The notes under the pieces are model-generated. The model did no database searches. It was not told the origin of the DNA and worked only from the letters and a program-made list of their open reading frames with translations. DNA of 16,667 nucleotides from the NCBI GenBank assembly GCA_946404295.1, contig CAMJDE010000012.1, forward strand, positions 1 through 16,667, given 5' to 3'. The stretch is from an uncultured Clostridia bacterium (GTDB lineage Bacteria; Bacillota; Clostridia; Oscillospirales; CAG-272). The position numbers were made by a program, and so were the translations under genes. Shown here one piece after another: positions 6,585 to 14,506 of the stretch. Numbering within the stretch: the stretch's first letter is position 1; the number at the start of each line of letters is the position of its first letter.

Positions 6585-8273
6585 TCAGTCGGCTCCGAAC
6601 AGGACCCGCGAGAACGCGGCGTTGACCGCCCCGACGCTCTCGGCGTAGGCGGCGGCAAGGTCGTTCAGCTCGGCGACCTGGTCGGAGGCGCCCGCGTAAC
6701 CCGTATCCGAGCAGTCGAGCAACAGGATCGCCGCGCGGATCAGACGGTACTGTTCGCGCAGGGTTTTACCCGCGAGGGTCTCTTCGTTCCGTTCCATTCT
6801 GAACTGCGCCGTATAGGTCGCGTCGCCGGTCGCGGCGCGCGGGGTGTGATCCCACGACAGGAAAGCGTAGTCGAAGAGGTTGGAGGGGAGTTCGAGCGAA
6901 CCGTCGTAGTGCGGGACCTCGCCGCGCAGACAGAGCGTTTGGTACCGCTCGCCCGCGATCACCCAGGTGACGGTATACCCGCCCTTCGAGCGCACCTCCT
7001 CCTTGACCGTCCCGCTGTTCGGGTCGTGCATCAGGGCGAGGGTGAAGGTGACGGTGCGGTCGTCCGCCTCGGCGCGCATACCGAAGATCGAGTCGGTGAA
7101 CCCGATATAGCGGTCGACCTGCGTGCCCGAGGTCGCGCCCGAACCGGGAACGTAGGAGTAGACGGCGTTCTCGCCGTTCCAATAGAGGTTGCCGTTCAGG
7201 TACCAGAGTCCCGCGAAGGTCCCCTGCCAGACCCCGCCGAAGGCGTGCCATTGCAGTCCGAGCGAGAAGAGTTCCTCAAAGCGCCCGGTCCCGGGATCGT
7301 AGGTGACGAGCGAACCGTCGTCGATGGCGTAGATCCCGTCGGACGCGAAGATGAACGGGGTCGAAACGGTCTCGAACACGCCGTCGTATTTGTAATTATC
7401 GGTCGTGACGGGGGACTCCCACGCGCCGCGGTGGTTGCGGTCCTCGCTGATCCCGTTGTAGAAATGCGCGTCGGACGAGAGGAAGAACTCGTGCGAGACC
7501 TGCCCGTAAAAGCCCTTGTCGTCGCGGTCGTCCCAGGTGACGTCCATATGGTACCAATGCCCGTCGATCTTCACGACGTTCCACTCGTGGTTGAGGTCCG
7601 CGCTGGAGACGCACTCGCACTCCACCCCGAGTTTGCGGAGCAGATAGCGGGTCAGGAGTGAATACGCCTGACAGACGCCGATTCCGTTTTTCAGCATCCC
7701 GTAGGCGTCGTATATGGCGTTGTCCTTTTCTTCTTCGATATACGCCCTGTGGTCGTAGTCGTAATGGAGCGCGACGTAGTCGTGGACGAAGGCGACCTTC
7801 TCCCATTCGGAGAACGAGGGATCGACCTTGGCGACGATCGCGTCGGCGAGTTCGTGGAACTCGGCGAGCATCGCCGGGATCTCGGCGACGTTATCGGGAT
7901 AGACGGGGCGGATCGTCCGCACGACGGTCGATCCCGAATAGCGGGTGAACGAGTAACGCCCGTCGATGAAGAACAGTTCGGCTTCGGAGTAGAAGAGCAT
8001 CGCGAAGACCTGCCCGATCTGCTCCTCGTCCAATCCGTAGGAGGCGACGTCGATCTCGGTCTTGCACTTTAAGAGTTGGTCAAGCAGAAACAGGTAGATC
8101 TCACTCTCGGTGATGAGTTCCTCGTCGGGCGAACCCGCAAGCCGCGCGGGAACCGTCGCCTCTGCGCGCTCGACGCCCGGCACTGCGAAGGGAGAGACGA
8201 GGGGCAGGAGCAGAACCAGGAGAAGCAAGAGCGCCGCGATCCGGCGGGACGCGGACGGGAAAACGGTTTTCAT
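6585..8273 (-). CDS. Secreted transglutaminase-like protein with a C-terminal Listeria/Bacteroides-type repeat
   Basis: This 562-residue exported protein starts with a basic N-terminus, a hydrophobic run (about 12-30) and a likely signal peptidase site after AEA near residue 39. The middle (about 150-270) is a transglutaminase/protease-like domain with the triad Cys201 (GIGVCQAYS), His229 (NHEWNVV) and Asp244 (YHMDVTWDD). Such domains cut or crosslink peptide bonds, but the real substrate is unknown. Residues about 300-400 look like a beta-rich display region ('FIFASDGIYAI', 'LWYLNGNLYW'). Residues about 431-491 resemble an InlB-type repeat (YTVTW...G...P.YDG...F.SWD...TGDATYTAQF). A short helical tail (about 500-562) ends it, without an LPXTG signal. 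The frame is open further upstream to 8993, but the consensus promoter at 8308-8336 and the site at 8280-8285 show that the ATG at 8271-8273 is the start. Confidence 0.9.
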   Translation of the reverse strand: MKTVFPSASRRIAALLLLLVLLLPLVSPFAVPGVERAEATVPARLAGSPDEELITESEIYLFLLDQLLKCKTEIDVASYGLDEEQIGQVFAMLFYSEAELFFIDGRYSFTRYSGSTVVRTIRPVYPDNVAEIPAMLAEFHELADAIVAKVDPSFSEWEKVAFVHDYVALHYDYDHRAYIEEEKDNAIYDAYGMLKNGIGVCQAYSLLTRYLLRKLGVECECVSSADLNHEWNVVKIDGHWYHMDVTWDDRDDKGFYGQVSHEFFLSSDAHFYNGISEDRNHRGAWESPVTTDNYKYDGVFETVSTPFIFASDGIYAIDDGSLVTYDPGTGRFEELFSLGLQWHAFGGVWQGTFAGLWYLNGNLYWNGENAVYSYVPGSGATSGTQVDRYIGFTDSIFGMRAEADDRTVTFTLALMHDPNSGTVKEEVRSKGGYTVTWVIAGERYQTLCLRGEVPHYDGSLELPSNLFDYAFLSWDHTPRAATGDATYTAQFRMERNEETLAGKTLREQYRLIRAAILLLDCSDTGYAGASDQVAELNDLAAAYAESVGAVNAAFSRVLFGAD

Positions 8274-8279
8274 AGAACG

Positions 8280-8285
8280 CTCCTT
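8280..8285 (-). promoter_or_regulatory. Ribosome binding site fixing the transglutaminase start
   Basis: AAGGAG on the minus strand, 6 bases before the ATG at 8271-8273 and downstream of the promoter at 8308-8336. Starts further upstream in the same open frame would lie outside the transcript. Confidence 0.85.
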
Positions 8286-8307
8286 TCGGGAGAGAGGATT
8301 TTTTACT

Positions 8308-8336
8308 ATTATAGCATCGGGCGGGGTTTTTGTCAA
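8308..8336 (-). promoter_or_regulatory. Sigma-A promoter of the transglutaminase gene
   Basis: A perfect match on the minus strand: TTGACA (8331-8336), 17 bases, TATAAT (8308-8313), with TGC before the -10 (extended -10). The leader would be about 30 bases. Confidence 0.92.
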
Positions 8337-8387
8337 TCGGGCGCGGAAGGGGCGTAACGAAAACAGACCGAGAGAAACGCCGCAGGA

Positions 8388-8445
8388 TTCGCCGTTTTCG
8401 TACTCGTCGGCGTACAAGCGTACGACAGAGGGCGAAAACGGCGAA
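8388..8445. repeat. Perfect 13-bp inverted repeat with an inner hairpin
   Basis: TTCGCCGTTTTCG (8388-8400) and CGAAAACGGCGAA (8433-8445) are exact inverted copies 32 bases apart. The interval contains a smaller hairpin, CGTAC/GTACG (8411-8424, loop AAGC). It lies about 50 bases upstream of the transglutaminase promoter and in the 3' flank of the topoisomerase operon. No T-run follows on either strand. It could be an operator-like site or a 3'-end RNA structure. Confidence 0.6.
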
Positions 8446-8451
8446 AGGCAT

Positions 8452-8480
8452 GGCGGGACGAGCAAAATGCCCGTCCCGCC
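8452..8480 (-). terminator. GC hairpin, possible end of the topoisomerase operon transcript
   Basis: GGCGGGACG (8452-8460) and CGTCCCGCC (8472-8480) pair over 9 bp, with an inner GCA/TGC pairing around AAA. On the minus strand only scattered T follow (TTT and TTTT within 15 bases), so terminator function is uncertain. Confidence 0.35.
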
Positions 8481-8605
8481 CGATCCTTTGGAACGACGGT
8501 TTTCTTTTCCCGTCTGCTCTCGGAAACCAATTCTTGCGGTTTTTTTGCCGGTCATGCAAGTTTGTCGACGGTCTGTCCCGGAGCGGGAGGGGGTGCGAAC
8601 CGGGG

Positions 8606-10723
8606 TTACTTCCGCTTGTTGATCGCCGTGACGGTGACGCCCTCGGGCAGTTTGATTCCGCGCACGCCGTAGGTGCGGCGCCCGGTCACGGGGATCGGGT
8701 CTTTGCGCGGCTTGCGCTTGCCGTCCGAGAGCAGGAGATCGACCGTCGACGCGCCGCCGAGCAACCCGGCGTAGATCAGTTTGTCGCCGTCGCGGAGCAG
8801 GGCGGATTCGTACTTTTTGCGGTTGATCTTGTACTCCTCGAACGCCGAACATTTCAGCATCCCGCGCTCGGTCGCGATCAGCGTGATCTCCTCCCCCGGG
8901 AGCGTCGCGGGCAAGACGCAGAGCAGGTAGTCGTCGGTAAAATCGCGGATCAGTTTTTCGGGAATGACGCCCTTGTCCTTTGCCGAGCGGCACTCGGGGA
9001 TGTCCCCGGCGCAGAGCTGGTAGACGCCCGCCCGGTTGCCGAAGAGATAGAGCGTCACGTCGGTCCTGGTCTTGACGAAAAGCTCCGGGGGGGTGGTTGC
9101 TGTTTTTTGCATATTTTCAAAGATTTTTTCGCTTACGCGGTGGAGGTTCCCGGTCTCGTCGATATAGGCGACGGTGTCCTCCGCCACCTTGAAATCGTCG
9201 AGTTTGACCGTCTCCTCCTCAATCTCGCCGGAGAGTTCCGTGCGGCGGTCGGAGTGGAGGGCACGCTTCACCTCTTTGAGCGAAGCGATGATCGCCTGAT
9301 CCATTTCGGCGGGGTCGGAAAGCAGCCGTTCGTAGCCCGCGATGTTCTCGCGCACCTTCGCCAGTTCGTTTTCGAGCGTTTCGATCTCGAGCCCGGTCAG
9401 ACGGCGCAGTTTCATTTCGAGGATGGCTTCCGCCTGCCGTTCGGTGAGATCGAACTCGGCGCAGAGTTGTTCCTTCGCCGCGGCGGGGGTTTTCGACGCG
9501 CGGATCACGGCGATCACGCGGTCGATGTTCAGGGCGGCGATCGTCAGACCCCCGAGGATCTCCTCGCGGTCGCGGGCGACGCGCAGATCGTAGTTGATCC
9601 GCCTCCGCTCGATCTTTTTGCGGAAGGCGACGTAGTACCCGACGGCGGCGAGAAGCGAAAGCTGCATCGGGCGGCCCTCGGCGATCGCGATCATATTGAC
9701 GGCAAAGGTCTTTTGCAGATCGGTGTAGCGGTAGAGATAGGAGAGGAGTTTTTCGGCGTCGTAGCCGCGCTTGACCTCGATCACGGCGCGGATGCCGGTG
9801 CGGTCGGACTCGTCGCGCACGTCCGAGATCTGCTGGATGATCTCGCGTTTCGACTGCGCGTGTTCGAGCACCTTGGCGAGCAGTTCCGCCTTGTTCGACT
9901 GGAAGGGGAACTCGGTGATCACGATATTCGATTTTCCGTCGGGGAGTTTCTCGACCGTCGCCTTGGCGCGGACGTAGAGTTTGCCCTCTCCCGTCGCGTA
10001 GATCGCGGGCAGATCCTGCGGGTTGACGATGATGCCCCCGGTCGGGAAGTCGGGACCCTTGATATGCTTCATCAGCCCCTCGAGCGTGATCTTCGGGTTT
10101 TTGACCGCGGCGATCACGCCGTCGATCACCTCGTCGGGGTTGTGCGGGGGAACGTTGGTCGCAAGACCCACCGCGATCCCGGCGGAGCCGTTGATGAGCA
10201 GGTTGGGAAAGAGAGCGGGCAGGACGTCGGGCTCTCTGCGCGTATCGTCGAAGTTGAGCGACGAGGGGACGGTTTCTTTGGCGAGGTCGCGCATCAGCAT
10301 CAGCGCCGCGGGCGCCATCCGCGCCTCGGTGTACCGGAAGGCGGCGGCGGTGTCGCCGTCCATCGAGCCGAAGTTGCCGTTGCCCTCGACGAGCGGCACG
10401 CGCATATTGAAGTCCTGCGCCAGCCGGACCATCGTGTCGTAGATCGAACTGTCGCCGTGCGGGTGGTATTTCGCCATCGTCTCGCCGACGATGTTCGCCG
10501 ATTTACGGAAGGGTTTGTCGGGGGTCAGCCCCGCCTCGTTCATCGCGAAGAGCACGCGCCGCTGCACCGGTTTCAGTCCGTCCTCGACGCGCGGCACCGC
10601 CCGTTCGAGGATGACGTGTTCGGAGTAGGGCATCATGGAGTCGTGCATCACGTCCTCCATGTTGCGTTCGAGAATGACGGTGTTGTCGACGATCTCTTTC
10701 GGAGTCTTTGACTGTCGTCCCAT
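8606..10723 (-). CDS. parC: Type IIA DNA topoisomerase subunit A (ParC-like; gyrase A possible)
   Basis: This is the 705-residue DNA-breaking subunit; with the B subunit it passes one duplex through another using ATP. The winged-helix region contains KPVQRR (51-56), the quinolone-region KYHPHGDSSIYD (85-96, with the sensitive-type Ser92 and Asp96), and the catalytic Tyr131 in FRYTEARM. The tower and coiled-coil follow, including QAEAILEMKLRRLTGLE (430-446). The C-terminal beta-pinwheel (about 512-705) is short, and the GyrA box (QRRGGKG type) expected after the first blade near residue 535 is absent; GyrA is usually over 800 residues. This argues for topoisomerase IV (ParC), although the core sequence is close to both. 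The last blade retains GRRTYGVRGIKL. The start lies 3 bases beyond the stop of the B gene, so translation is probably coupled. A weak GAGGG is 8 bases before the ATG. Confidence 0.9.
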   Translation of the reverse strand: MGRQSKTPKEIVDNTVILERNMEDVMHDSMMPYSEHVILERAVPRVEDGLKPVQRRVLFAMNEAGLTPDKPFRKSANIVGETMAKYHPHGDSSIYDTMVRLAQDFNMRVPLVEGNGNFGSMDGDTAAAFRYTEARMAPAALMLMRDLAKETVPSSLNFDDTRREPDVLPALFPNLLINGSAGIAVGLATNVPPHNPDEVIDGVIAAVKNPKITLEGLMKHIKGPDFPTGGIIVNPQDLPAIYATGEGKLYVRAKATVEKLPDGKSNIVITEFPFQSNKAELLAKVLEHAQSKREIIQQISDVRDESDRTGIRAVIEVKRGYDAEKLLSYLYRYTDLQKTFAVNMIAIAEGRPMQLSLLAAVGYYVAFRKKIERRRINYDLRVARDREEILGGLTIAALNIDRVIAVIRASKTPAAAKEQLCAEFDLTERQAEAILEMKLRRLTGLEIETLENELAKVRENIAGYERLLSDPAEMDQAIIASLKEVKRALHSDRRTELSGEIEEETVKLDDFKVAEDTVAYIDETGNLHRVSEKIFENMQKTATTPPELFVKTRTDVTLYLFGNRAGVYQLCAGDIPECRSAKDKGVIPEKLIRDFTDDYLLCVLPATLPGEEITLIATERGMLKCSAFEEYKINRKKYESALLRDGDKLIYAGLLGGASTVDLLLSDGKRKPRKDPIPVTGRRTYGVRGIKLPEGVTVTAINKRK

Positions 10724-10726
10724 CTC

Positions 10727-12700
10727 TTACACCCTCACTTTCTTTGCGAAGTTGTCGACTTTGTTGAAGTCGGCGTGCGCGAAGATGTAGTCCTGCCGCC
10801 GCGCGGCGTCGTCGCCCATCAGGACCGTCACCATATTTTCCGCCTCCGCCGCGTCCTCGATCCCGACGCGGATCAGCGTCCGGTGCGCGGGGTTCATCGT
10901 GGTTTCCCAGAGCAGTTCGGGGTTCATTTCGCCGAGCCCCTTGTAGCGCGAGATCGTGTAGGCGGAACTCTTTTCGAACTGCGCCGTCACTTTTTCACAT
11001 TCGGCGTCGTCGTAGGCGAACCAGACCTTGCCGTCCGATTTCCGCTCGACGCGGTAGAGGGGCGGCATCCCGATATAGACGTGACCCTCGAGGATCAACT
11101 CTTTCATATAACGATAGAAGAAGGTCAGGAGCAGCGCCCGGATGTGCGCGCCGTCCTGGTCGGCGTCGGCGAGGATGATCACCTTGTCGTAGCGGAGGTT
11201 CGCGATGTTGAAATCGCGTCCGACCCCCGTCCCGAGCGCCGTGATGATCGAGCGGATCTCTTCGTTCGCGAGCAGGGCTTCGAGCCGCCGCTTCTCGCTG
11301 TTGACCGGTTTTCCGCGCAAGGGCAGGATCGCCTGAAAGTTCCGGTCGCGCCCCTGCTTTGCCGAGCCGCCCGCCGAATCGCCCTCGACGATGAACATTT
11401 CGTTTTTCGAGAAATCGCGCCCGATGCTGGCGGCGAATTTGCCGACTAGCGCCGTGACCTCGAGACTGTTTTTCTGGCGCGCGAGGTCGTTTGCCTTCTT
11501 GGTCGCCTCGCGCACGCCGCGCGCGGCTTTGGCTTTTTCGAGCGCCGCCTTCACGACCGCCTGATTGGAGCGGTTCTGCGTGTAGCGCCCGAGTTGGTCG
11601 GTGACGATGGTCTCGACCGCCGTCCGCACCGAGATATTGCCGAGTTTGGTCTTGGTCTGTCCCTCGAACTGCGCTTCCTTCATCTTGCCCAGCAGGATCA
11701 CCGTGATCCCCTCGCGCAGGTCCTCGCCGATGTAGTTGTCGTCCTTGTCCTTCAGCACGCCGATCTCGCGCGCCGCGGCGTTGAAGACCTTGGTGAGCGC
11801 GGTCTTGAACCCCGTCTCGTGCGTGCCGCCCTCGGTCGTGCGGATGTTGTTGACGTAGGAGAGGATGGTTTCGCTGTAGCCGTCGGTGTGCTGGATCGCC
11901 GCCGTCAGCCGGATCCCGTCGGATTCGCCCGCGATCAAAATCGGTTCCTCGTAGAGCACCTTCTTGCCCTGATGGAAGAACTTCATATAGTCGATCAGAC
12001 CGTTTTTGTAGCTGTAAACGAAGGCGTTTTCGCCATCGGTCTTCCGCTCATCCCTGAAGGTGATCGTCAGCCCGGCGTTCAGAAACGCCAGTTCGCGCAG
12101 TTTGTTCTGAATGGTATTGAAATCGAAATGGATCGTGTTGAAAACGCGGTCGTCGGGCATAAAAGTCACCGACGAACCGTGACCCGGCACGTCGCGCCCG
12201 ACGACGCGGAGTTTGCGCTTGAGCACCCCGGAGCGGACGTTTCCTTCCTCGTCCTCGGGGCTCTCAAACTCGATGCGGTAGCGTTTGCCGTCGCGGATCG
12301 ATTCGGCGACCAGCCAACGCGAAAGGGCGTTGACGACAGAGGCGCCGACGCCGTGCAGACCGCCCGCGTAGGAATAGCTCTTTCCGTCGAACTTTCCTCC
12401 GGCGTGCAGTTTGGTGAAGATCAACTCGATGCCGGGCACCTGCGTTCCCGGGTGGATGTCGACCGGCATCCCGCGTCCGTTGTCGGTGACGGTGAGACTG
12501 CCGTCAAGGTGGATCGTCACGTCGATCTTGTCGGCGTAGCCGTTCGCCGCCTCGTCGACCGCGTTGTCGACGATCTCCCAGACCATGTGGTGCAGACCTC
12601 TGACGTCGGTGTCGCCGATATACATTCCGGGGCGCCGTCTGACCGGTTCCAGCCCCTCGAGTACCGTAATGGAACTCGCGTTGTATTCGTTCTTTGCCAT
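10727..12700 (-). CDS. parE: Type IIA DNA topoisomerase subunit B (ParE-like; gyrase B possible)
   Basis: This 657-residue ATPase subunit has a GHKL fold with Glu42 (WEIVDNAVDE), Asp73 in VTDNGRG (72-77) and GGLHGVGASVVNALS (113-127). The transducer domain carries the QTK loop (348-350). The TOPRIM domain has the acidic Glu439 in VEGDSAGGSAKQGRDR and the metal-binding DADQD (512-516). The protein ends in the conserved PPLYRV and YKGLGEMNP segments. Mixed signature residues make the gyrase/topoisomerase IV choice uncertain: ITALGTGVG and DGAHIRALLL are gyrase-like, while the YSYAGGLHGVG region, as I recall, resembles clostridial ParE. The partner lacks a GyrA box, so I favour ParE. GGAGGGA (12711-12717) precedes the ATG by 10 bases, behind a consensus promoter. 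It is the first gene of a two-gene operon. Confidence 0.92.
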   Translation of the reverse strand: MAKNEYNASSITVLEGLEPVRRRPGMYIGDTDVRGLHHMVWEIVDNAVDEAANGYADKIDVTIHLDGSLTVTDNGRGMPVDIHPGTQVPGIELIFTKLHAGGKFDGKSYSYAGGLHGVGASVVNALSRWLVAESIRDGKRYRIEFESPEDEEGNVRSGVLKRKLRVVGRDVPGHGSSVTFMPDDRVFNTIHFDFNTIQNKLRELAFLNAGLTITFRDERKTDGENAFVYSYKNGLIDYMKFFHQGKKVLYEEPILIAGESDGIRLTAAIQHTDGYSETILSYVNNIRTTEGGTHETGFKTALTKVFNAAAREIGVLKDKDDNYIGEDLREGITVILLGKMKEAQFEGQTKTKLGNISVRTAVETIVTDQLGRYTQNRSNQAVVKAALEKAKAARGVREATKKANDLARQKNSLEVTALVGKFAASIGRDFSKNEMFIVEGDSAGGSAKQGRDRNFQAILPLRGKPVNSEKRRLEALLANEEIRSIITALGTGVGRDFNIANLRYDKVIILADADQDGAHIRALLLTFFYRYMKELILEGHVYIGMPPLYRVERKSDGKVWFAYDDAECEKVTAQFEKSSAYTISRYKGLGEMNPELLWETTMNPAHRTLIRVGIEDAAEAENMVTVLMGDDAARRQDYIFAHADFNKVDNFAKKVRV

Positions 12701-12746
12701 GAAGTTCGGTTCCCTCCAGCAATGCGGTTTTTTCGTTCAATAAATT

Positions 12747-12775
12747 ATTATACCGTTTTTCTCCCCCGGTGTCAA
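12747..12775 (-). promoter_or_regulatory. Sigma-A promoter of the topoisomerase operon
   Basis: A perfect match on the minus strand: TTGACA (12770-12775), 17 bases, TATAAT (12747-12752). The leader to the first gene is about 40 bases. The -35 lies about 80 bases beyond the terminator of the upstream CvpA gene. Confidence 0.92.
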
Positions 12776-12855
12776 GCGATTTTTCAACAGGTTGTTGTCG
12801 GAGCGTCCCGGATCCTCTATATATAGTTGCCCGGCTCGCCGAAAGCGAGATTTGC

Positions 12856-12893
12856 AAAAAGAAAGCGGGCGCCCCCGGAAAAGGGGCGCCCGC
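12856..12893 (-). terminator. Rho-independent terminator after the CvpA-family gene
   Basis: GCGGGCGCCCC (12865-12875) and GGGGCGCCCGC (12883-12893) form a perfect 11-bp GC stem with a 7-base loop. On the minus strand it is followed by TTTCTTTTT (12856-12864), 14 bases after the stop codon. Confidence 0.92.
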
Positions 12894-12907
12894 AAAGGCG
12901 GCGGATC

Positions 12908-14473
12908 TCAGTTGCCGTTGTTCATTCGGGCGAGGAATTCTTCGATATCCTCAGCCGTGACGGTTTCGCCGTTCCGGATCTTTTCGCCGAACTCCTCGTT
13001 CAGGGCGTCGGAGATCAGGTCTTTCGCGACGTTCATCACGTCGTCGTCGAGCGAGACGCCGTAACCCTCGAGCGCCGATTCCATATCGCCGCCGATGAAT
13101 TGATCGGGATCGTCGAAGAACGCCTGTTTATCTTCCTCGGAAACGCCGTTCAGAGCGTTCGCCATATCGGTCGTCATATTGTGGTATTCGACGTATTCGG
13201 GCGAACTCTTCTCGGGAACGTCGATGTAGTTGGCGACGACCGCCTTGAACGCCGCCCGCTCGAGCGCGTCGCAGACCGCCTCGTATCTCTCGTTGGATTT
13301 CAGGACGGCGCGGATGTCGGGGATCAGGGTCGGGTCGTTCGAGAGTTTGTCCTTCATGGCGTCGGAGTCGTCGATGATCGGGAAGACCCCGTGCTTCTCG
13401 AAAACGTCCATCAGATCGACCAGCGTCTGGAAGTCGTTGGCGACGACCGACCGTCCGGCGGGAGCGCCCGCGGGCGGGTTCTTGTCCTCGTCGGCTGTCG
13501 ACTTTTTCAGCACGCCGTAGAGTTCCTTCATAACCTCTTCAAACTCCTCGGTCGCCTGCGGCGCCGGGATCGAAAGGAAGGTCTCGTCCTTGTCCCACGC
13601 GTTGCCTGCGGCGTTCAGCACTGCGGCGATCAGGCGCGGGAAGAGTTCGGAGTCGTCGATGTCGGCGACCAGTTTGTTCATCGCGCCGACCTGATCTTCG
13701 GTGTACGCTTTGATATCGGTGCCGATCAGCGGGAAGGAGTGCGCGTAGAGTTTGGCGACGTTGTCGGTCTCGTCCTTGATGTTGACCTCTTTGCCGTCGA
13801 CCTCATAGCGCATCAGCGAGTTGCAGATCGGGGTGCCGGCGTACTTGTCGACCAGTTTGTAGATCGGGGCGTCGGCGACGGCGAGCATCTGTTCCTTATA
13901 TCCGGCAAGCTGATCGACCGCGGCGACGTCGTATTTCGGATCCTTTTCTTCTTCGATCGTGTCGATCGCCGAGACCGCGTTGGTGAGCAGACCGCAGAGC
14001 GGGACCATAATCGCGACGGTGAAGACCGCGCCCTGCACCGCGCCGATCACGCCGCCGAGCAGACGGAAGCCGCGCTTCGGTCCGGCGAAGAAGCCGATGA
14101 TCATCGAGACGATCTCAAGCACGAACGCCGCGACGAGGAAGAGGATCGTAAAGAAGATCGGCGAGAGGATCGCGACGGGCAGTCCGATCAGCAGTTCGTA
14201 GGCGTCGGGGACCTGCTCCTTCAGTTGGTCAAGGAAGGTGACCTTCAGAAGCGTGAGCAGTTTTTGCGTCCAGGGGTGGTTCAAAACTTTCTCGGTGTTT
14301 GAAAGGAAATACCGGCACGCGAAGAGCGAGCCGAAGAAGGCGACGGCGACCGTGAGAAAGCGGATGAACGCCCGCTTGAAGCCGCGCATCAGCCCGAGCA
14401 GCGCCCCGATCACGATCAGGACGCCCGCCAGGATCAGGAGACCCGTAGGCGCGTTGTTGATGATGAAGTCCAT
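12908..14473 (-). CDS. CvpA-family membrane protein with a long soluble C-terminal domain
   Basis: The 521-residue protein has a CvpA-like N-terminus with about four membrane spans (8-29, 37-56, 96-129, 137-166). It shows the family's 'GLxxGFxR' turn (GLMRGFKRAFIRFL, 27-40) and an 'LGGVIGAVQGAVFTVAIMVPL' region. CvpA proteins are usually about 160-200 residues, and the founder is needed for colicin V production. Here residues about 170-521 form an extra acidic, mostly helical soluble domain that I do not recognise. It includes a Pro/Ala-rich segment near 345-355 and a very acidic C-terminus. Which side of the membrane it faces cannot be settled by reading. GGAGG (14482-14486) is 8 bases before the ATG. 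The gene follows the NUDIX gene by 33 bases in one operon and ends at a strong terminator. Confidence 0.8.
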   Translation of the reverse strand: MDFIINNAPTGLLILAGVLIVIGALLGLMRGFKRAFIRFLTVAVAFFGSLFACRYFLSNTEKVLNHPWTQKLLTLLKVTFLDQLKEQVPDAYELLIGLPVAILSPIFFTILFLVAAFVLEIVSMIIGFFAGPKRGFRLLGGVIGAVQGAVFTVAIMVPLCGLLTNAVSAIDTIEEEKDPKYDVAAVDQLAGYKEQMLAVADAPIYKLVDKYAGTPICNSLMRYEVDGKEVNIKDETDNVAKLYAHSFPLIGTDIKAYTEDQVGAMNKLVADIDDSELFPRLIAAVLNAAGNAWDKDETFLSIPAPQATEEFEEVMKELYGVLKKSTADEDKNPPAGAPAGRSVVANDFQTLVDLMDVFEKHGVFPIIDDSDAMKDKLSNDPTLIPDIRAVLKSNERYEAVCDALERAAFKAVVANYIDVPEKSSPEYVEYHNMTTDMANALNGVSEEDKQAFFDDPDQFIGGDMESALEGYGVSLDDDVMNVAKDLISDALNEEFGEKIRNGETVTAEDIEEFLARMNNGN

Positions 14474-14506
14474 TCTATGTACCTCCGTTTGATTGTCGGA
14501 TTTGCG

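Larger units (their letters stand above)
8274..8605. other. Gap between the topoisomerase A gene and the transglutaminase gene
   Basis: This 330-base gap contains no supported gene. It holds the transglutaminase promoter and ribosome binding site, a 13-bp inverted repeat (8388-8445), and a GC hairpin (8452-8480). The 8481-8605 part shows only weak short hairpins. No clear T-run terminator for the topoisomerase operon is visible. Confidence 0.7.

Noticed and set aside
2534..6625. Long plus-strand open frames (563 and 690 codons) opposite the zinc-ribbon/TPR gene
   Set aside because: They are antisense shadows of the repeat gene: Arg/Gly/Phe/Val-rich composition, no family resemblance, no start signals.
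8330..10711. Very long plus-strand open frame (793 codons) opposite the topoisomerase A gene
   Set aside because: It mirrors the real minus-strand gene. GC-rich codon use removes stops from the opposite strand, the product has no recognisable domain, and no ribosome binding site is seen.
12795..12823. Plus-strand promoter-like pair TTGTCG-17-TATATA
   Set aside because: Weak hexamers (4/6 each), and the direction would be antisense into the CvpA gene.
11594..14302. Plus-strand open frames of 410 and 491 codons opposite the topoisomerase B and CvpA genes
   Set aside because: They lie antisense to well-supported genes with promoters and terminators on the minus strand, and have no recognisable protein features.
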